In this document: positions 1 through 10,286 of the stretch, in pieces | Layout: each line of letters starts with the position of its first letter | Position numbering within the stretch: the first letter of the stretch is position 1 | Source: Trichomonas vaginalis G3 | Lineage: Eukaryota > Parabasalia > Trichomonadida > Trichomonadidae | Direction of reading: 5' to 3' | Assembly (NCBI RefSeq): GCF_026262505.1 | Contig: NC_067206.1 | Location: 29,279,896 to 29,343,895, forward strand | Length of the DNA stretch: 64,000 bases | Notes under the pieces: generated by a model | Databases searched by the model: none | The model's input: only the letters and a program-made list of their open reading frames with translations | Told to the model about the DNA's origin: nothing | Program-made: the position numbers and the translations under genes

Positions 1-1350
1 TAAACAACAATGTTCTTCCTAAAATAAAGTGGATATAGCAGATCCGATATAGATAAGGACTGGATTCTCTGATTCTGACTGAATCTAATGCTAGAATTGA
101 CCTTTGTGTTAATTTCCTGGGATTCAAGCGATTTGAGACTGAAGTTCGATTTGCCAGGTACGGACACAGTCAACGCTTCTGCTGTATTGTTGAGAATAGT
201 GAATGGAATTACTTTCTGCATGGATGTATCTCCACTTTGAACTCTCCGTATGGAATCATCCATAAAAGTAACTAATTCAGTCGTCGAATTGAAGCTCGGC
301 GCTGTAGTTATCGGACCCTTCACATCAAACTTCAGTGCATTGTTCTGAGGACAAAATGACATGTCTAGAGGGAATGGGTCAACAGCTGTGTCCCATAGGT
401 TTGTACTTATGTTGAATACTTCACATTTACTGACCATAATATGGGTGATGCTTTCTTCGAGAGTTTTGAAGTTGAGTCTAAAGCTGAATCCGTCAACAAT
501 TAGTCTCAAAAATGGAATAAAGTCGTTATCATTCTGCTGGGTAGAGAAAAACAACGATAGCTTCACTTTTCCACATCTCACAGACCAGTTTGATGTATAC
601 AAGTTGGAAATACCAATGAATCTTTCAAAGATCATTCTGAAGACGTGTGAGTAGCTCTTCACTGTCTGGCAGAAAACAGAGATCGCAGCAATGTCGACAG
701 TAGTTAGGTAGAATTCTGGGTTTGCAATTCTGATACCTACTTCACTCTCGAATAAATCGAAATTGATGCCGAAGTTATTGGTTATTTTTGATATCGATTT
801 TGAGTCCTTGAAGAATCCTAAGCAGAATTCTGTCAGAGAAATTTTCATGTTATTATCAGCAATCTCAAACATGAAATTAAAATTAACAGAGAAATACTCC
901 TGGCCGCTACTTCGTATAGGTAATTTGAGGGACATTTCTTTGACATTAACGAAAAACGAATGTTTCTCGCTTATTCCCGCCAATGCAAACAGAGGTGACT
1001 TCCTGATGAATGAAACAAATTCATAAAAGAAACTGTAGTCGAAGTTAATATATAATGATTGGGCCGCAAGAGAAGAAGAGTTTTTGGATACTTCTATATC
1101 AAAAGATTGGTTTTGATTCTGTTTTTCGTTAAGATTTATAATTAATTCATTTCCTTTTAATTTGACCACTTTAAATGACTGAAAAGAAGCAGAGAAACCA
1201 TGAATATTGTCAAGAAGCAGTTCCTTGAATTCGATCTGGCAAAGATCTTCAATTCTCATATATCCTTGGTCAATATTCAAATTAAGTTTGTGGCAAATTT
1301 TATTATCACTTTTGATAATTGAGAATTTCTTAAGAATTTTCAGCAATGTA

Positions 1351-1378
1351 TAGGGTGTCCAAAGGTGTGTTTAGCACA
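1351..1378 (+). repeat. Mariner left TIR
   Basis: 28 bp inverted repeat; 27 of 28 positions match the other end. A TA target-site duplicate lies immediately outside. Confidence 0.93.
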
Positions 1379-1430
1379 AACCTGAATACTGCGAATAGAA
1401 ATAAACAAGTTACATATATATAAAGTTTAT

Positions 1431-2447
1431 TTAAATATAATCACCATTGGATTCAATCACGCGTTCGCAGCGATCGATCCAGGCTTGAAAGACACGCTTT
1501 AAATCATCATGAGAAAATTGCTCAAATTGCTCTCTTACAAAATTTTCAAGATCATCTGGACTCGCGAATTCGCGTCCTTCAGCTCTCTTTTTTAGCGTGC
1601 CGAATAAATAAAAGTCAGAGGGTGCAATATCAGGTGAATAAATTGGGTTTGGAACAACTTTGACATTGTTTTCCACCAAGTAATTCATTACCTTATGACT
1701 TTTGTGAACTCTTGAATTATCAAAATGAATTGCAAACTTTTGTTTTTGTTGTTTGGATTTCTCAAACTCATCAGAATTGATAATTTGAGTAAGAACATTG
1801 TCAATTAGATACTGAGCATTCATCGTATTAGGTTTTTGAAGAATATCAATTGCGATGATGCCATTCACGCCCCAAAAAACCGACAACATCATCATTGGTG
1901 TGTCAATTTTTTTCTTCGGGAATGTTTGCGGATTTTCATCCTTCGGGATCCACATGATTTTGGTTTCTGTTGCATATTGAAACCAAGACTCGTCCCCTGT
2001 TACTAAAAAGCGAAACTTCTTGGATTGATACGCACGCAATATAGAGAGGAGCTCTTTCGAAGATTGGACTCTAGATTTTTTTTGAACTGAATTAAGGTTG
2101 TGCGGAACCCAACGTGTATACGCTAGTTTGTAGTTCAAATAATTGTGCAGATAATAACTGACTGTTGTACGTGGTATCTTTGTCATCTCCTCTATCCTTC
2201 TGAGTGATGCTCTTGGGTCTTCATCTAGCGCTTGAAGAATTGCTTTGATTTTTCTTTGATCCGGCGATTTTTTGTCAATTTTTATGATGGGCGCCTTTTT
2301 GTTCATGAAGTGATACATCCTAACATGATACGTTACAGTGGAATAGCTAGGAGCATCCATACCGAAGCATTTTACCAATGTCTCGTAGATTTTTTTACAG
2401 TCTTTGCATTTTTTTGCAAGAGCGAGGATGTTTTCTTTATGATTCAT
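1431..2447 (-). CDS. Mariner transposase (DD34D)
   Basis: 338 residues from the ATG at 2447; the frame is open further up but only from a TTG. The N-terminal ~110 residues form the paired-type helix-turn-helix DNA-binding region (RRIEEMTKIPRTTVSYYL is the second HTH). The catalytic core has TGDESWF (first Asp), HFDNSRVHKS (second Asp) and SPDIAPSDFYLF (third Asp), with 34 residues between the last two: the DD34D signature of mariner. WVPHNL corresponds to the conserved linker motif. Length is normal for the family and no stop or frameshift is seen, so it may be active. The TIR-bounded element supplies its own host-type initiator: TCATTTTTTTA lies directly before the ATG. Confidence 0.95.
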   Translation of the reverse strand: MNHKENILALAKKCKDCKKIYETLVKCFGMDAPSYSTVTYHVRMYHFMNKKAPIIKIDKKSPDQRKIKAILQALDEDPRASLRRIEEMTKIPRTTVSYYLHNYLNYKLAYTRWVPHNLNSVQKKSRVQSSKELLSILRAYQSKKFRFLVTGDESWFQYATETKIMWIPKDENPQTFPKKKIDTPMMMLSVFWGVNGIIAIDILQKPNTMNAQYLIDNVLTQIINSDEFEKSKQQKQKFAIHFDNSRVHKSHKVMNYLVENNVKVVPNPIYSPDIAPSDFYLFGTLKKRAEGREFASPDDLENFVREQFEQFSHDDLKRVFQAWIDRCERVIESNGDYI

Positions 2448-2627
2448 TAAAAAAATGAAAAAAAATCCCGCCAAAATTTCCCGCGAAACCGCCTCTTGTC
2501 TCAAAATTCATTTTATATCCCGGCATGGCGCCAAAATACAACATACTCATCATATACATATATTCATATTTTTTATTATATATTTATAATCAGCATATAT
2601 CTCCTTTAATAGTCTCATATAGAGCGC

Positions 2628-2655
2628 TGTGCTAAACGCACCTTTGGACACCCTA
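2628..2655 (-). repeat. Mariner right TIR
   Basis: 28 bp, the partner of the left TIR with one mismatch at position 18. The flanking TA is at 2656-2657. Confidence 0.93.
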
Positions 2656-5186
2656 TATTATCATTTTTCTTGGTTAAATTGATTTTTGCTACTTCGCATT
2701 CTAAAGTTGATTCGATAGATAGAATATCGCCTTTCGTCAGTTCTCCTTTAGAGCTGTTGTTTGGTAAAACAAAATGCAGGAAAAACTTTGCTTGTTGAGA
2801 ATTTCCAATACTGTTTTTTGAGCAATATTTAATGAAGTCGCTTGAAATGTTGCAAATACTGTACTTCGTGTTTCGTCATTGTTTGCTAAAAATTTATTGA
2901 AACAAAAGGTAATTTCGTTTTGTTTTATCTTAAATTTTTCAAAATTTACCTTGAACTTGATAAGTTTCCCTTCAAATTTCTCAATCTGAAGTACTTTCTT
3001 CACAAATCCCAAAATAAATTCAACTGACTCTTCCTCGTAATTGAAGTATAAATCTCTGCACAAGGAGTCGACTTGTCCATCGAAATACTGCAGGTAGAAA
3101 GTTGTCGGGGAACTCATCATGACATCCTTGGATTCATTGAAAACTCTCCGTTCTGGGATATTTCGAAACCTGATGGCTGGAGATTGATATTCAGCTGCTT
3201 GTCATCATCAATAATCGATGCCAAGACATCCTTTGTTTCTATTCTCAATTTGATTTCTTTAATCAGTTCTGAGTCATCCTTGATAAATTCTAGGAAAAAC
3301 TTGAGAAGTTCATCATTCAAAGCGATCTTTACTTGTGATCTGAACTGGAGTAAGTAGTATAGGTTTCTCGATGGAATCATTACTAAGTCATTGGACTGAA
3401 TGAATTCTACTTCTGTGATGGACTCGCAAAGAGAGACAGAACTGATCTTACATGCAAACTGTTTTGTAACATTGATTCCTTTGAAAACAAGGTAATATCG
3501 TGGCTTTTTATTCTTGTCGATGAAGTTCAGCTTCATGGAGTTGATCTTTATGTCTAAGTTTGTGATAGAAACTGTATTTTGGAGGAGGTGTTCGAGCTTT
3601 CTGAAAGTGGAAAATGATTCCTTTGATAGATTGAACTCCCAATTTAGTTCACCTTCTGCTGTAAGGTTATTTTTCTTGCGGGATAAACACAGAGATATTG
3701 GGTTTCCGATTCTTTCGTCATTAATGCTTACAGAAATGCCGTCTTGTGTCAATGCCAACTTATTGTTTTCTGACCTATATAAAATCCTGTCAATTTCGAG
3801 GCCAATCATTGTCTTATCATTGATTGTGTGCGTGTGGTGCCTCGAAAAGAAAGCATGTAGCTGTGACATGAATGCAAGATCTAAATTAAAGTTGCATCTT
3901 GGGAATTCAATAGAAGTATCGTGTTTAAATGAAGAAATGCTTGTCTCTGAGTGGCCAGATACCTTCCCACTGCATTCGTAGAAAGATTTTTCGCCATTTC
4001 CGCAGCCGGTTATGTTGTGTCTTTCTATTTCGAAGCTGAATTTGAGTGAGTCATCATTAGTTTCTAATTTATTAGAGAATCCTGATGCAGTAATGTTGAG
4101 TAAAGGTACGGAATTTAGAATTAGTTTGAAATCCAACTCTTTCACACAAAAATTCAGCTGAAAACTCTTTGTTGTGATGAAAATAGGAGAATTTGAATCT
4201 TCTTCTGAATATGATTCAAATTTTGCATGTTTTGGCATGTTATCAATCATATACATCAGCGGCAAGAATTTATATTGATTGATCAGATTCCCACATGATG
4301 TTTCATCTCCAGTTTTCAATGTATTAATGATCTGTCTCCTGTTTTTCAAAATTGAGAGAGTTGTCTTTGGATTAAAATTCAATTTGTTATAATCTGACGA
4401 TACATATGAATACGTATAGTTAAATAACGAAGAAAACTCATCAACTGTTAAGTCTTGGCAGGAATAAAATATTTTATTGTAAAGGTTGCCGATCTGGGTC
4501 TTAAAATCAAGGATTAACTTCCATTGATTATCAGTAAGCTGTGTTTTAACTTTATCTATGTTAATATCTAAAATTTTTTCTTGTTTTTCGCTATTATATT
4601 TGATTTTTCCTTGAAATGAAAATTTTTCAAGTATGTACTCATCCATTTCTTCTGCTCTCGTAGTTTTAATGGAAATATCTTTAAATGCGATTTCTTGATT
4701 TTGGATAGAAATCAATGGTAGCAAAATTGTAAGAGGATATGAGTTATCTTCGATAACTATATTAATTGTAACATTAGTGATTGAAACGTCAATCTTCTGA
4801 AGAATTTTTTGAGTGAAATGACTGAATAAAGATGTTTGATCTTTGGATAGCCAGTTTGTAATTTGATGTAAGAGGGCTTTAATCTGATATTCTTTAACAT
4901 CACTAATTAATTTAATGGTCAAATCGAGTCCATCGAGAGTTAATTTTGAGTCTTCGATTTTGTTGTGAGAAAATAACTTTAATTCAAGTAACTGTGCAGA
5001 GCCCTTAACTATTTTGAATGGAATGTGGGCACTTAAAAGAATATTTTCTTTAAACTTAATATCTTTTTTGACAATTTCACCTTTTAAAATGCTTGCTTCT
5101 GTATCTCTTTCATCGCTCTCCTTTATATAGTTCCCTAAAAATCTAGAAACTATTTTGGAAAACAAGGATCTGCTTAGAAAGCTCAT

Positions 5187-5612
5187 AAAAATATAGGAAT
5201 TGCTAACCTTTGGCAATTTTCTATCGTCTATTTCAATTCACTTATTCAAAATTTTACAATAATAAAAGAAAAGAATTGAGGGAAAAAATCATACAACAAT
5301 TAACAACATCGTTGGAATTCTCTCAAAAAATAAATTCTTCAAAAACTCAATCAAAAATGACAGAGCAATCCATAAAACTGTTTGAAGGTATATCCTTAAT
5401 GTGGTTAAGAAGAACCTTAATTGATTCTCATTTTTGTAAATGAATCTGTGAAATTAATTCATAATGGATATTTACTCTTGCAAAGCAAGGCCATTTTCTT
5501 ATCAATCACAAGCAATAGTATATATGTGCATTGCTGGGAATCAAAACTCATAAAAATTATAAAGATATATTTCACAGCTTTAGAAAATAAACTAGTAAAT
5601 GGAAATTGCCAA
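5187..5612. other. Intergenic, VPS13-like gene start to permease gene end
   Basis: 426 bp between two minus-strand genes, so it should hold the VPS13-like promoter and the permease 3' end. Plus-strand open stretches here start at non-ATG codons or lack any domain; I see no supportable gene. Confidence 0.5.
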
Positions 5613-6878
5613 TTAATCTTCGGGATTCAAGGCATCTACAACGGCTTGGTATGTCGCGATGACAGCAGAAACAAGGCCAAACAGTGAAAATGCGATCATC
5701 AGTAAATTCATTGGACTGAACCACCGCTTTTTACTAAGAATAACGTAAAGAAGTGGTGGAACAAAGAAGTTTGATAAGCATCCACCAAATGCTCCGCCTA
5801 CTTCAAATGCTGGTCGAATTTCAGGGAGGAACATGGCAAAAGCTACAGGTGGGAGGTTGGCAACAAGAAGAGCAATAACTCTCTTTTTGAATGGAAGGTC
5901 GGCAGGATCTTCGACGTGGCAGAAAATTGATGACAGATCTTGCATGACAGTAATGGATACAACAGCATACGATGCATTAACAACAATAAAGAAACCTACA
6001 CGCACAATTTGCATAAAGATATCACTATGATCAAATGATGCATAAACAATTTGATTTGTACGCCTTCCGAATAAAAGATAACCAATTGTGCCAGGGATAA
6101 TTGTGATAGAAAAGCAAGCTACAAATGATGCTCCAATTAATACATATCTCTTTCTCATATCAGGATTATAATTTCTGACAAGAGGTAAAACAACGGATGG
6201 AAAAGCATAAAGCATGGAATAAATGGCAAAAGCATTGAAAAATACGATGCCAAAAATATGAGATTCGCATGTGGGATCGATACCTTGGGATGGTAAAATT
6301 TTGATTCCCTCATACATCATGCCAGAGACATAGATAACCTGGCACAAGATTGCACCTGTTGAAACAATGCTCAGAATTTTCATTTCGCGGGGTATTGTAA
6401 GCAAGACAGGTAATACCATTGCATAAATAAATACTTGGAGTGAACGCTTTAATCCATGGTCCCAGTTCTTGAGCCCAGCAAGTTTTGTCCAACCAATAAC
6501 TGAATCGGCGCCAATATAAAGATACGCAGTTTGGCAACTATAAGTAAAGCATAATGTGAGAGCAGAATACACGTTTCCACCCCACTTACCAATGATCTTT
6601 GTAGCAAGTTCGTTAATACTTTCTGCATCAACCTGATTTCTTAAGTATAAAACTAAAATTGTACCAAGATATGATAAAATGGTTGTAATAACCATTAATC
6701 CTATAGAATATATCAGACCGATTAATGTCATAGAATTACTGACGCTAAGAACTTCTGCTCCTGTTAATGTGTTTAAAATATTCATAAATGCTGGAAAGAA
6801 TTTCATGTAATCATCTGGTTTTACTTGCTCTGATACTTCTGACAATAACGATGACTCCAAAATTTTAGAGTCACTCAT
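5613..6878 (-). CDS. Amino acid permease, AAAP (Aa_trans / SLC36-38-like) family
   Basis: 421 residues with about 11 hydrophobic membrane segments and a short charged N-terminus (MSDSKILESS). The first membrane segments (FMNILNTLTGAEVLSVSNSM) carry the small-residue stretch typical of the AAAP first helix, and the Pro-rich LPPVAFAMFLPEIRPAFEVGG near residue 340 is the family's eighth-helix region followed by the Gly-rich 'GG..G' loop. These carriers move amino acids across plasma or vacuolar membranes with protons or sodium; which amino acid cannot be told. Full length for the family. The ATG at 6878 is preceded by minus-strand TCATTCA, 9 nt upstream, a good Inr. It is divergent from the HSP70-like gene. 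Confidence 0.9.
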   Translation of the reverse strand: MSDSKILESSLLSEVSEQVKPDDYMKFFPAFMNILNTLTGAEVLSVSNSMTLIGLIYSIGLMVITTILSYLGTILVLYLRNQVDAESINELATKIIGKWGGNVYSALTLCFTYSCQTAYLYIGADSVIGWTKLAGLKNWDHGLKRSLQVFIYAMVLPVLLTIPREMKILSIVSTGAILCQVIYVSGMMYEGIKILPSQGIDPTCESHIFGIVFFNAFAIYSMLYAFPSVVLPLVRNYNPDMRKRYVLIGASFVACFSITIIPGTIGYLLFGRRTNQIVYASFDHSDIFMQIVRVGFFIVVNASYAVVSITVMQDLSSIFCHVEDPADLPFKKRVIALLVANLPPVAFAMFLPEIRPAFEVGGAFGGCLSNFFVPPLLYVILSKKRWFSPMNLLMIAFSLFGLVSAVIATYQAVVDALNPED

Positions 6879-6887
6879 GGAATTTTA

Positions 6888-6894
6888 TGAATGA
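6888..6894 (-). promoter_or_regulatory. Inr-type promoter element of the permease gene
   Basis: TCATTCA on the minus strand, ending 9 nt before the ATG. A second candidate, TGTCACTTT, lies at 6901-6909. The TCA+1 initiator is the known core promoter of trichomonad protein genes. Confidence 0.55.
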
Positions 6895-7494
6895 AAGATA
6901 AAAGTGACATTTTTTGAGTTCATGATAGTCTAAGCATCTGAAAAGACGGATCTCCAATTTTTGTGATAAATTAACGCCATCTATATAATTAGTTATTAGT
7001 ATACAAAGAACTGAGGTATGTATATCTTTGATATTAAAAATTATCAACATATTCGGAAAATATACTACTCTTGCATCTTGTGATATGAGATAATATAAAA
7101 TATGAGGTTCTTTTTATTATTTCTTCTAGATTAATACAAGCATATTTCCCTAATCTCGTTTAAATTTACAGAAATTGAAATGGAAGAAAATCAATGCGTG
7201 TGAAAGGAGTGATTGCAGATATCTCGGCAGTTTTTCAGACAAATTTGGAAATACTTAGCAAAATGCAATCATGGATGAAGTATACTCCAACTTTCTCCAG
7301 ATATAACTCTACTGTAGTGTTTTAATGCCATTAAAAATATGGTTGGAGTTACAAATTAAAAAAAAAGCAAAATAACACCTTTATTTTATGAAAATTCAGC
7401 TAAAACTATAGCAGTATTATTCGTTTTTCATCTAAATACGAATTTTTTGGGTTCAAATTTTTTCGAAACTTCATTTATTTGGCCAGCCAAATAA

Positions 7495-7502
7495 TCATTT
7501 TT
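7495..7502 (+). promoter_or_regulatory. Inr-type promoter element of the HSP70-like gene
   Basis: TCATTTTT two nt before the ATG at 7505, matching the trichomonad initiator. Confidence 0.55.
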
Positions 7503-7504
7503 CA

Positions 7505-9586
7505 ATGATGCTATTTTCTATTTTGTGCCCGATAACAGTATCAATTCATATTTCCATTGACTTTGGATCTTTCATGACTAAATCGGCGGCATTTATTGAA
7601 AACGAACCACCACATATATTGACAAATTTGGATGCGAAAAGACTAACACCGACATTCATCAGTTTTTATGGTCCTAAACTCCCTGATTATGATTATTGTA
7701 GTGATATGAATCAATCTCTGGCTCAAAATTTAGAACCCCAAATCGGCATGCAGGCAATTCATCAATTAGAGAGTCGTCCATGGATGGGAACCGGATTTTT
7801 ACCACAGTTTGTTGATGCTACTTCTAATTACACAAACATTTTTACAGAAAAGTATTTTTTATCTAAGAAAGCTGCTTGCTTAGAATATCTAGATGTACTA
7901 CCGATATATTTCAGATATTACATTAATGAAATTGCAAAAGGAAATCAAGTTGAATCGGTTACATTAGCAGTTCCTGCTTATTTTACTGTTCCCCAACGTC
8001 AAATTATTAAAAAAGCATTAAACATTGCCGGATATTCTATTGTACAAATTGTTGATGATGTTAATGCTGTTGCAACCTTTTTTGGGTTTGAACGATTTAA
8101 TCAGATGAAACATGAAAAGCCAATGATTTCATTGTTTATAGATGTTGGTGCTGTCAAATCAGAAGCATACGCTGTAAACTTTTCCTTAACAAGAAAAGGC
8201 CATATCAGAGCAGAGCGACTTACCTACAGCTACAATCATTGTGGTAGTGCAGACATAACTGCAAAGATAGCTGATATCATTGCAGATGAATACAACATGA
8301 AATTAACCAGAAGTGAGATGAGAAGAATATTTGATGCAGCAGAAAAGATCAAAAACATGCTTACTGTATCGCAAACAGCCGAGGTAACGATTGAAAACAT
8401 TAATAGCCAAGATAGAGTTGCCAAATTTAATAAAAAGCAAATTGACAACATTGCAAAACGACAAGACAAATGCATACAAGGCATTATTAAGGCGGCCAAA
8501 CCAGCAAGATATGATGAGATCAACATTATTGGTGGTGGAACCCGTGTAAATGCTATTCAAGATATGTTTCTTAAGCATGGATATGTTAGGAAACAGCTGA
8601 ATGCAGACGAAACAATTGCATTGGGTGCTTCTTACATCTCGCAGCAGAAACGAAAACAAATGCTATCCACCCACGTCGAAGTTTACAACAAATTCCAGCT
8701 TTATTCTGTCACCATTGATGGAACTAAAGAAAGAATTGGCGAGTGCACAAAAGGAAGATTAACATCATCAGTTAAGTACTCTAGGAGACCTACAAGGTTC
8801 TTGACATTCACATACGGAAAGAACCAGACACAAAATACAAATACAACAACTTTCAAATACAAGTTGGAGAAAAGAATGAATTCCAGTGTCATACATGTTA
8901 ATGATGCTCCATTCGAGCCGTCAATAATCACAGATAATGAGTTCAACCAAATTGAATTTGCGTACCAACACACTGCACGTTTCAATCCATCGGTCTTCAA
9001 TGTCATTGTTTCTTCGGATGAAGACAAAAGAAGAATTGCAAACGCTATTTCTCTACTTGAACACAAGGCGCATGCAACACTCCACAATCTTGAATCAAAT
9101 CAGACATATAGAGAGTACACAAACCAGTCAACTCGACTGTCAATCGTTGCTAGATGCAGAAAAATCATTGAATGGACACAACTAAACATAAATAACGCAT
9201 CCCTGCTAGATGTTGAAGAACAGCAGAGCTACCTTGCAGAAGTACTCTCTCCCCTTGAAAAGAGATTAAGAGATACAGAAATTATTGACCAAGCCTTAGC
9301 TGTATTCTTACAATCACTGGAAATTGCAGAATCTTCTCTTGAAACTATTCCAGTAAAAGAGAAAAGGAAATTGAGCTCAATAATTCAGGAAAATCAGAAA
9401 TGGTATAACATTAGAAAGGATATACCTGTAAAACTCGATGAACAAAGACCCCTAACTCCTGCAGATTTAATGAATCGCGCAAGATACATTTTGAATTTTG
9501 TTAATGATGCAAAAGGCATAAAGAATACAGCAGTAGATATAGACGAAAGTGAAGAACTTTCAAATATATTATCCCAATTTCTATAA
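7505..9586 (+). CDS. Secreted/ER HSP70-superfamily chaperone, GRP170/HYOU1-like
   Basis: 693 residues. A short hydrophobic N-terminus (MMLFSILCPITVSIH) looks like a signal peptide. The nucleotide-binding domain follows: IDFGSFMTKSAAF (phosphate 1), AVPAYFTVPQRQIIKKA, then IVDDVNAVATFFGF, LFIDVGAVKSEAYAV (phosphate 2) and NIIGGGTRVNAIQDMF (adenosine site), DETIALGASY. The divergence from canonical HSP70 motifs and the long helical C-terminal half (about residues 400-693) fit the HSP110/GRP170 branch, which acts as exchange factor and holdase for ER BiP. It is shorter than animal HYOU1 (about 1000 residues), mainly because the acidic insertion of the substrate domain is absent. No KDEL-like tail: it ends NILSQFL, so retention is unexplained. 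A secreted HSP70-like protein is the alternative. Confidence 0.85.
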   Translation: MMLFSILCPITVSIHISIDFGSFMTKSAAFIENEPPHILTNLDAKRLTPTFISFYGPKLPDYDYCSDMNQSLAQNLEPQIGMQAIHQLESRPWMGTGFLPQFVDATSNYTNIFTEKYFLSKKAACLEYLDVLPIYFRYYINEIAKGNQVESVTLAVPAYFTVPQRQIIKKALNIAGYSIVQIVDDVNAVATFFGFERFNQMKHEKPMISLFIDVGAVKSEAYAVNFSLTRKGHIRAERLTYSYNHCGSADITAKIADIIADEYNMKLTRSEMRRIFDAAEKIKNMLTVSQTAEVTIENINSQDRVAKFNKKQIDNIAKRQDKCIQGIIKAAKPARYDEINIIGGGTRVNAIQDMFLKHGYVRKQLNADETIALGASYISQQKRKQMLSTHVEVYNKFQLYSVTIDGTKERIGECTKGRLTSSVKYSRRPTRFLTFTYGKNQTQNTNTTTFKYKLEKRMNSSVIHVNDAPFEPSIITDNEFNQIEFAYQHTARFNPSVFNVIVSSDEDKRRIANAISLLEHKAHATLHNLESNQTYREYTNQSTRLSIVARCRKIIEWTQLNINNASLLDVEEQQSYLAEVLSPLEKRLRDTEIIDQALAVFLQSLEIAESSLETIPVKEKRKLSSIIQENQKWYNIRKDIPVKLDEQRPLTPADLMNRARYILNFVNDAKGIKNTAVDIDESEELSNILSQFL

Positions 9587-10286
9587 TTCTAATAAATGTT
9601 AGTAAAGAATGTAATTCAATTTTTTTTCCATCATGTAACCCTCGATGTCACTTTTGCGGCCGAGCGGAGCGAGGCCGCAAAAGTGACATCGAGGGTTACA
9701 TGGATGGGTTCTATATATATACAGCTTGACCGGTAGAAAAGCGGATCGATTTTTATCAATAATTGGACATTCTATTTTTAATAAAATAAACATATATTTA
9801 TATGGGAAATTAAGGAAATCTGAAACTCAAAAATTATTTTTGAATTTTAATATGATAAATATAATTGTGATCAAATATATATTACAAATAAAATATTAAT
9901 TCGGAACAACGATGAGATGTGATAAATTTGATTCTTTCAAAAATCGATTTTGGGTTTTAATATTAATTTATATCTTATATGCATATAGAATATACATTAA
10001 TTTTGAAACATCAAAAAGTGACAAATTGCGGTTAGAAAAAGTCATCAAAACACTTTATAATAATTTGATTTAACATAAGCATAGACTGGTTCTTTGATAT
10101 TTAACTTCAATTTTCCGAAATGAAAAGGATTTGAACAAAAACGATTATTTTACGATTATTTTTTGTAAATTTTTTTAATTGAGACTGACATCTCTAAAAT
10201 CTTCTACAAAATCCAAATATCAAATAAAATAATATCATTAAAATTCCTCTCAATTTAAAAAAATTTTATAAATTGAGACTTAAATT
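9587..10286. other. Gene-free AT-rich DNA with hairpin and repeat left part
   Basis: No ORF with coding character. It holds the perfect hairpin at 9632-9702. From about 9775 (ATGGGAAATTAAGGAAAT and after) there is weak similarity to 42283 onward, and from about 10180 the ~100 bp repeat unit that is also found at 42779-43010. Confidence 0.5.
9632..9702. repeat. Perfect 30 bp hairpin, GC-rich core
   Basis: Arms 9632-9661 and 9673-9702 are exact reverse complements (30 of 30) around an 11 nt loop, GAGCGGAGCGA. The inner arm ends in GCGGCC, very GC-rich for this DNA. The outer flanks continue as an imperfect palindrome (CCAT against ATGG). No ORF crosses it with coding character. It could be a foldback element, a terminator-like structure for the upstream HSP70-like gene 45 bp away, or a small mobile palindrome. 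Confidence 0.9.

Larger units (their letters stand above)
1351..2655 (-). mobile_element. Mariner DNA transposon (Tvmar1-like), apparently complete
   Basis: 1305 bp flanked by TA duplications (1349-1350 and 2656-2657). The terminal inverted repeats, 1351-1378 and 2628-2655, are 28 bp long and differ at one position; they begin TAGGGTGTCCAAAGGTG. It holds one intact transposase gene on the minus strand. Mariner-family elements are known in T. vaginalis (Tvmar1, about 1.3 kb), and size and ends fit. It sits inside the VPS13-like gene in the same orientation as that gene. Confidence 0.95.
1..5186 (-). pseudogene. VPS13-like (chorein) lipid-transfer protein gene, interrupted by a mariner; 3' end outside window
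   Basis: About 1290 codons of the N-terminal part are visible. I start at the ATG at 5186, because the open frame upstream has only a TTG. The first ~100 residues match the chorein N-terminal domain (RFLGNYI near residue 15, then a beta-rich stretch with IPFKIVKGS). The later part, in 1-1348, has a VPS13-like middle region (WDTAVDPFPLD, then VIPFTILNN). VPS13 proteins are long bridge-like lipid-transfer tubes at membrane contact sites. Three lesions are seen. A mariner sits at 1351-2655 with a TA duplication; the frame is open on both sides and would be continuous without the insert and one TA. There is a one-base loss in the T-run (minus strand) at 3140-3143 and another in the A-run at 2814-2819. 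All the rest is open, so decay is recent or the two indels are assembly errors. No clear Inr precedes the ATG. Confidence 0.82.
6879..7504. other. Divergent intergenic promoter region
   Basis: 626 bp between the permease (minus) and the HSP70-like gene (plus). AT-rich, with Inr candidates at both borders; no ORF or repeat of note. Confidence 0.6.

Noticed and set aside
361-1026. Two plus-strand open frames
   Set aside because: They are shadows of the VPS13-like coding frame that is open on the minus strand through this whole stretch.
5210-5687. Two overlapping plus-strand open frames between the VPS13-like gene and the permease
   Set aside because: Non-ATG starts, no domain, and they run into the antisense of the permease gene end.
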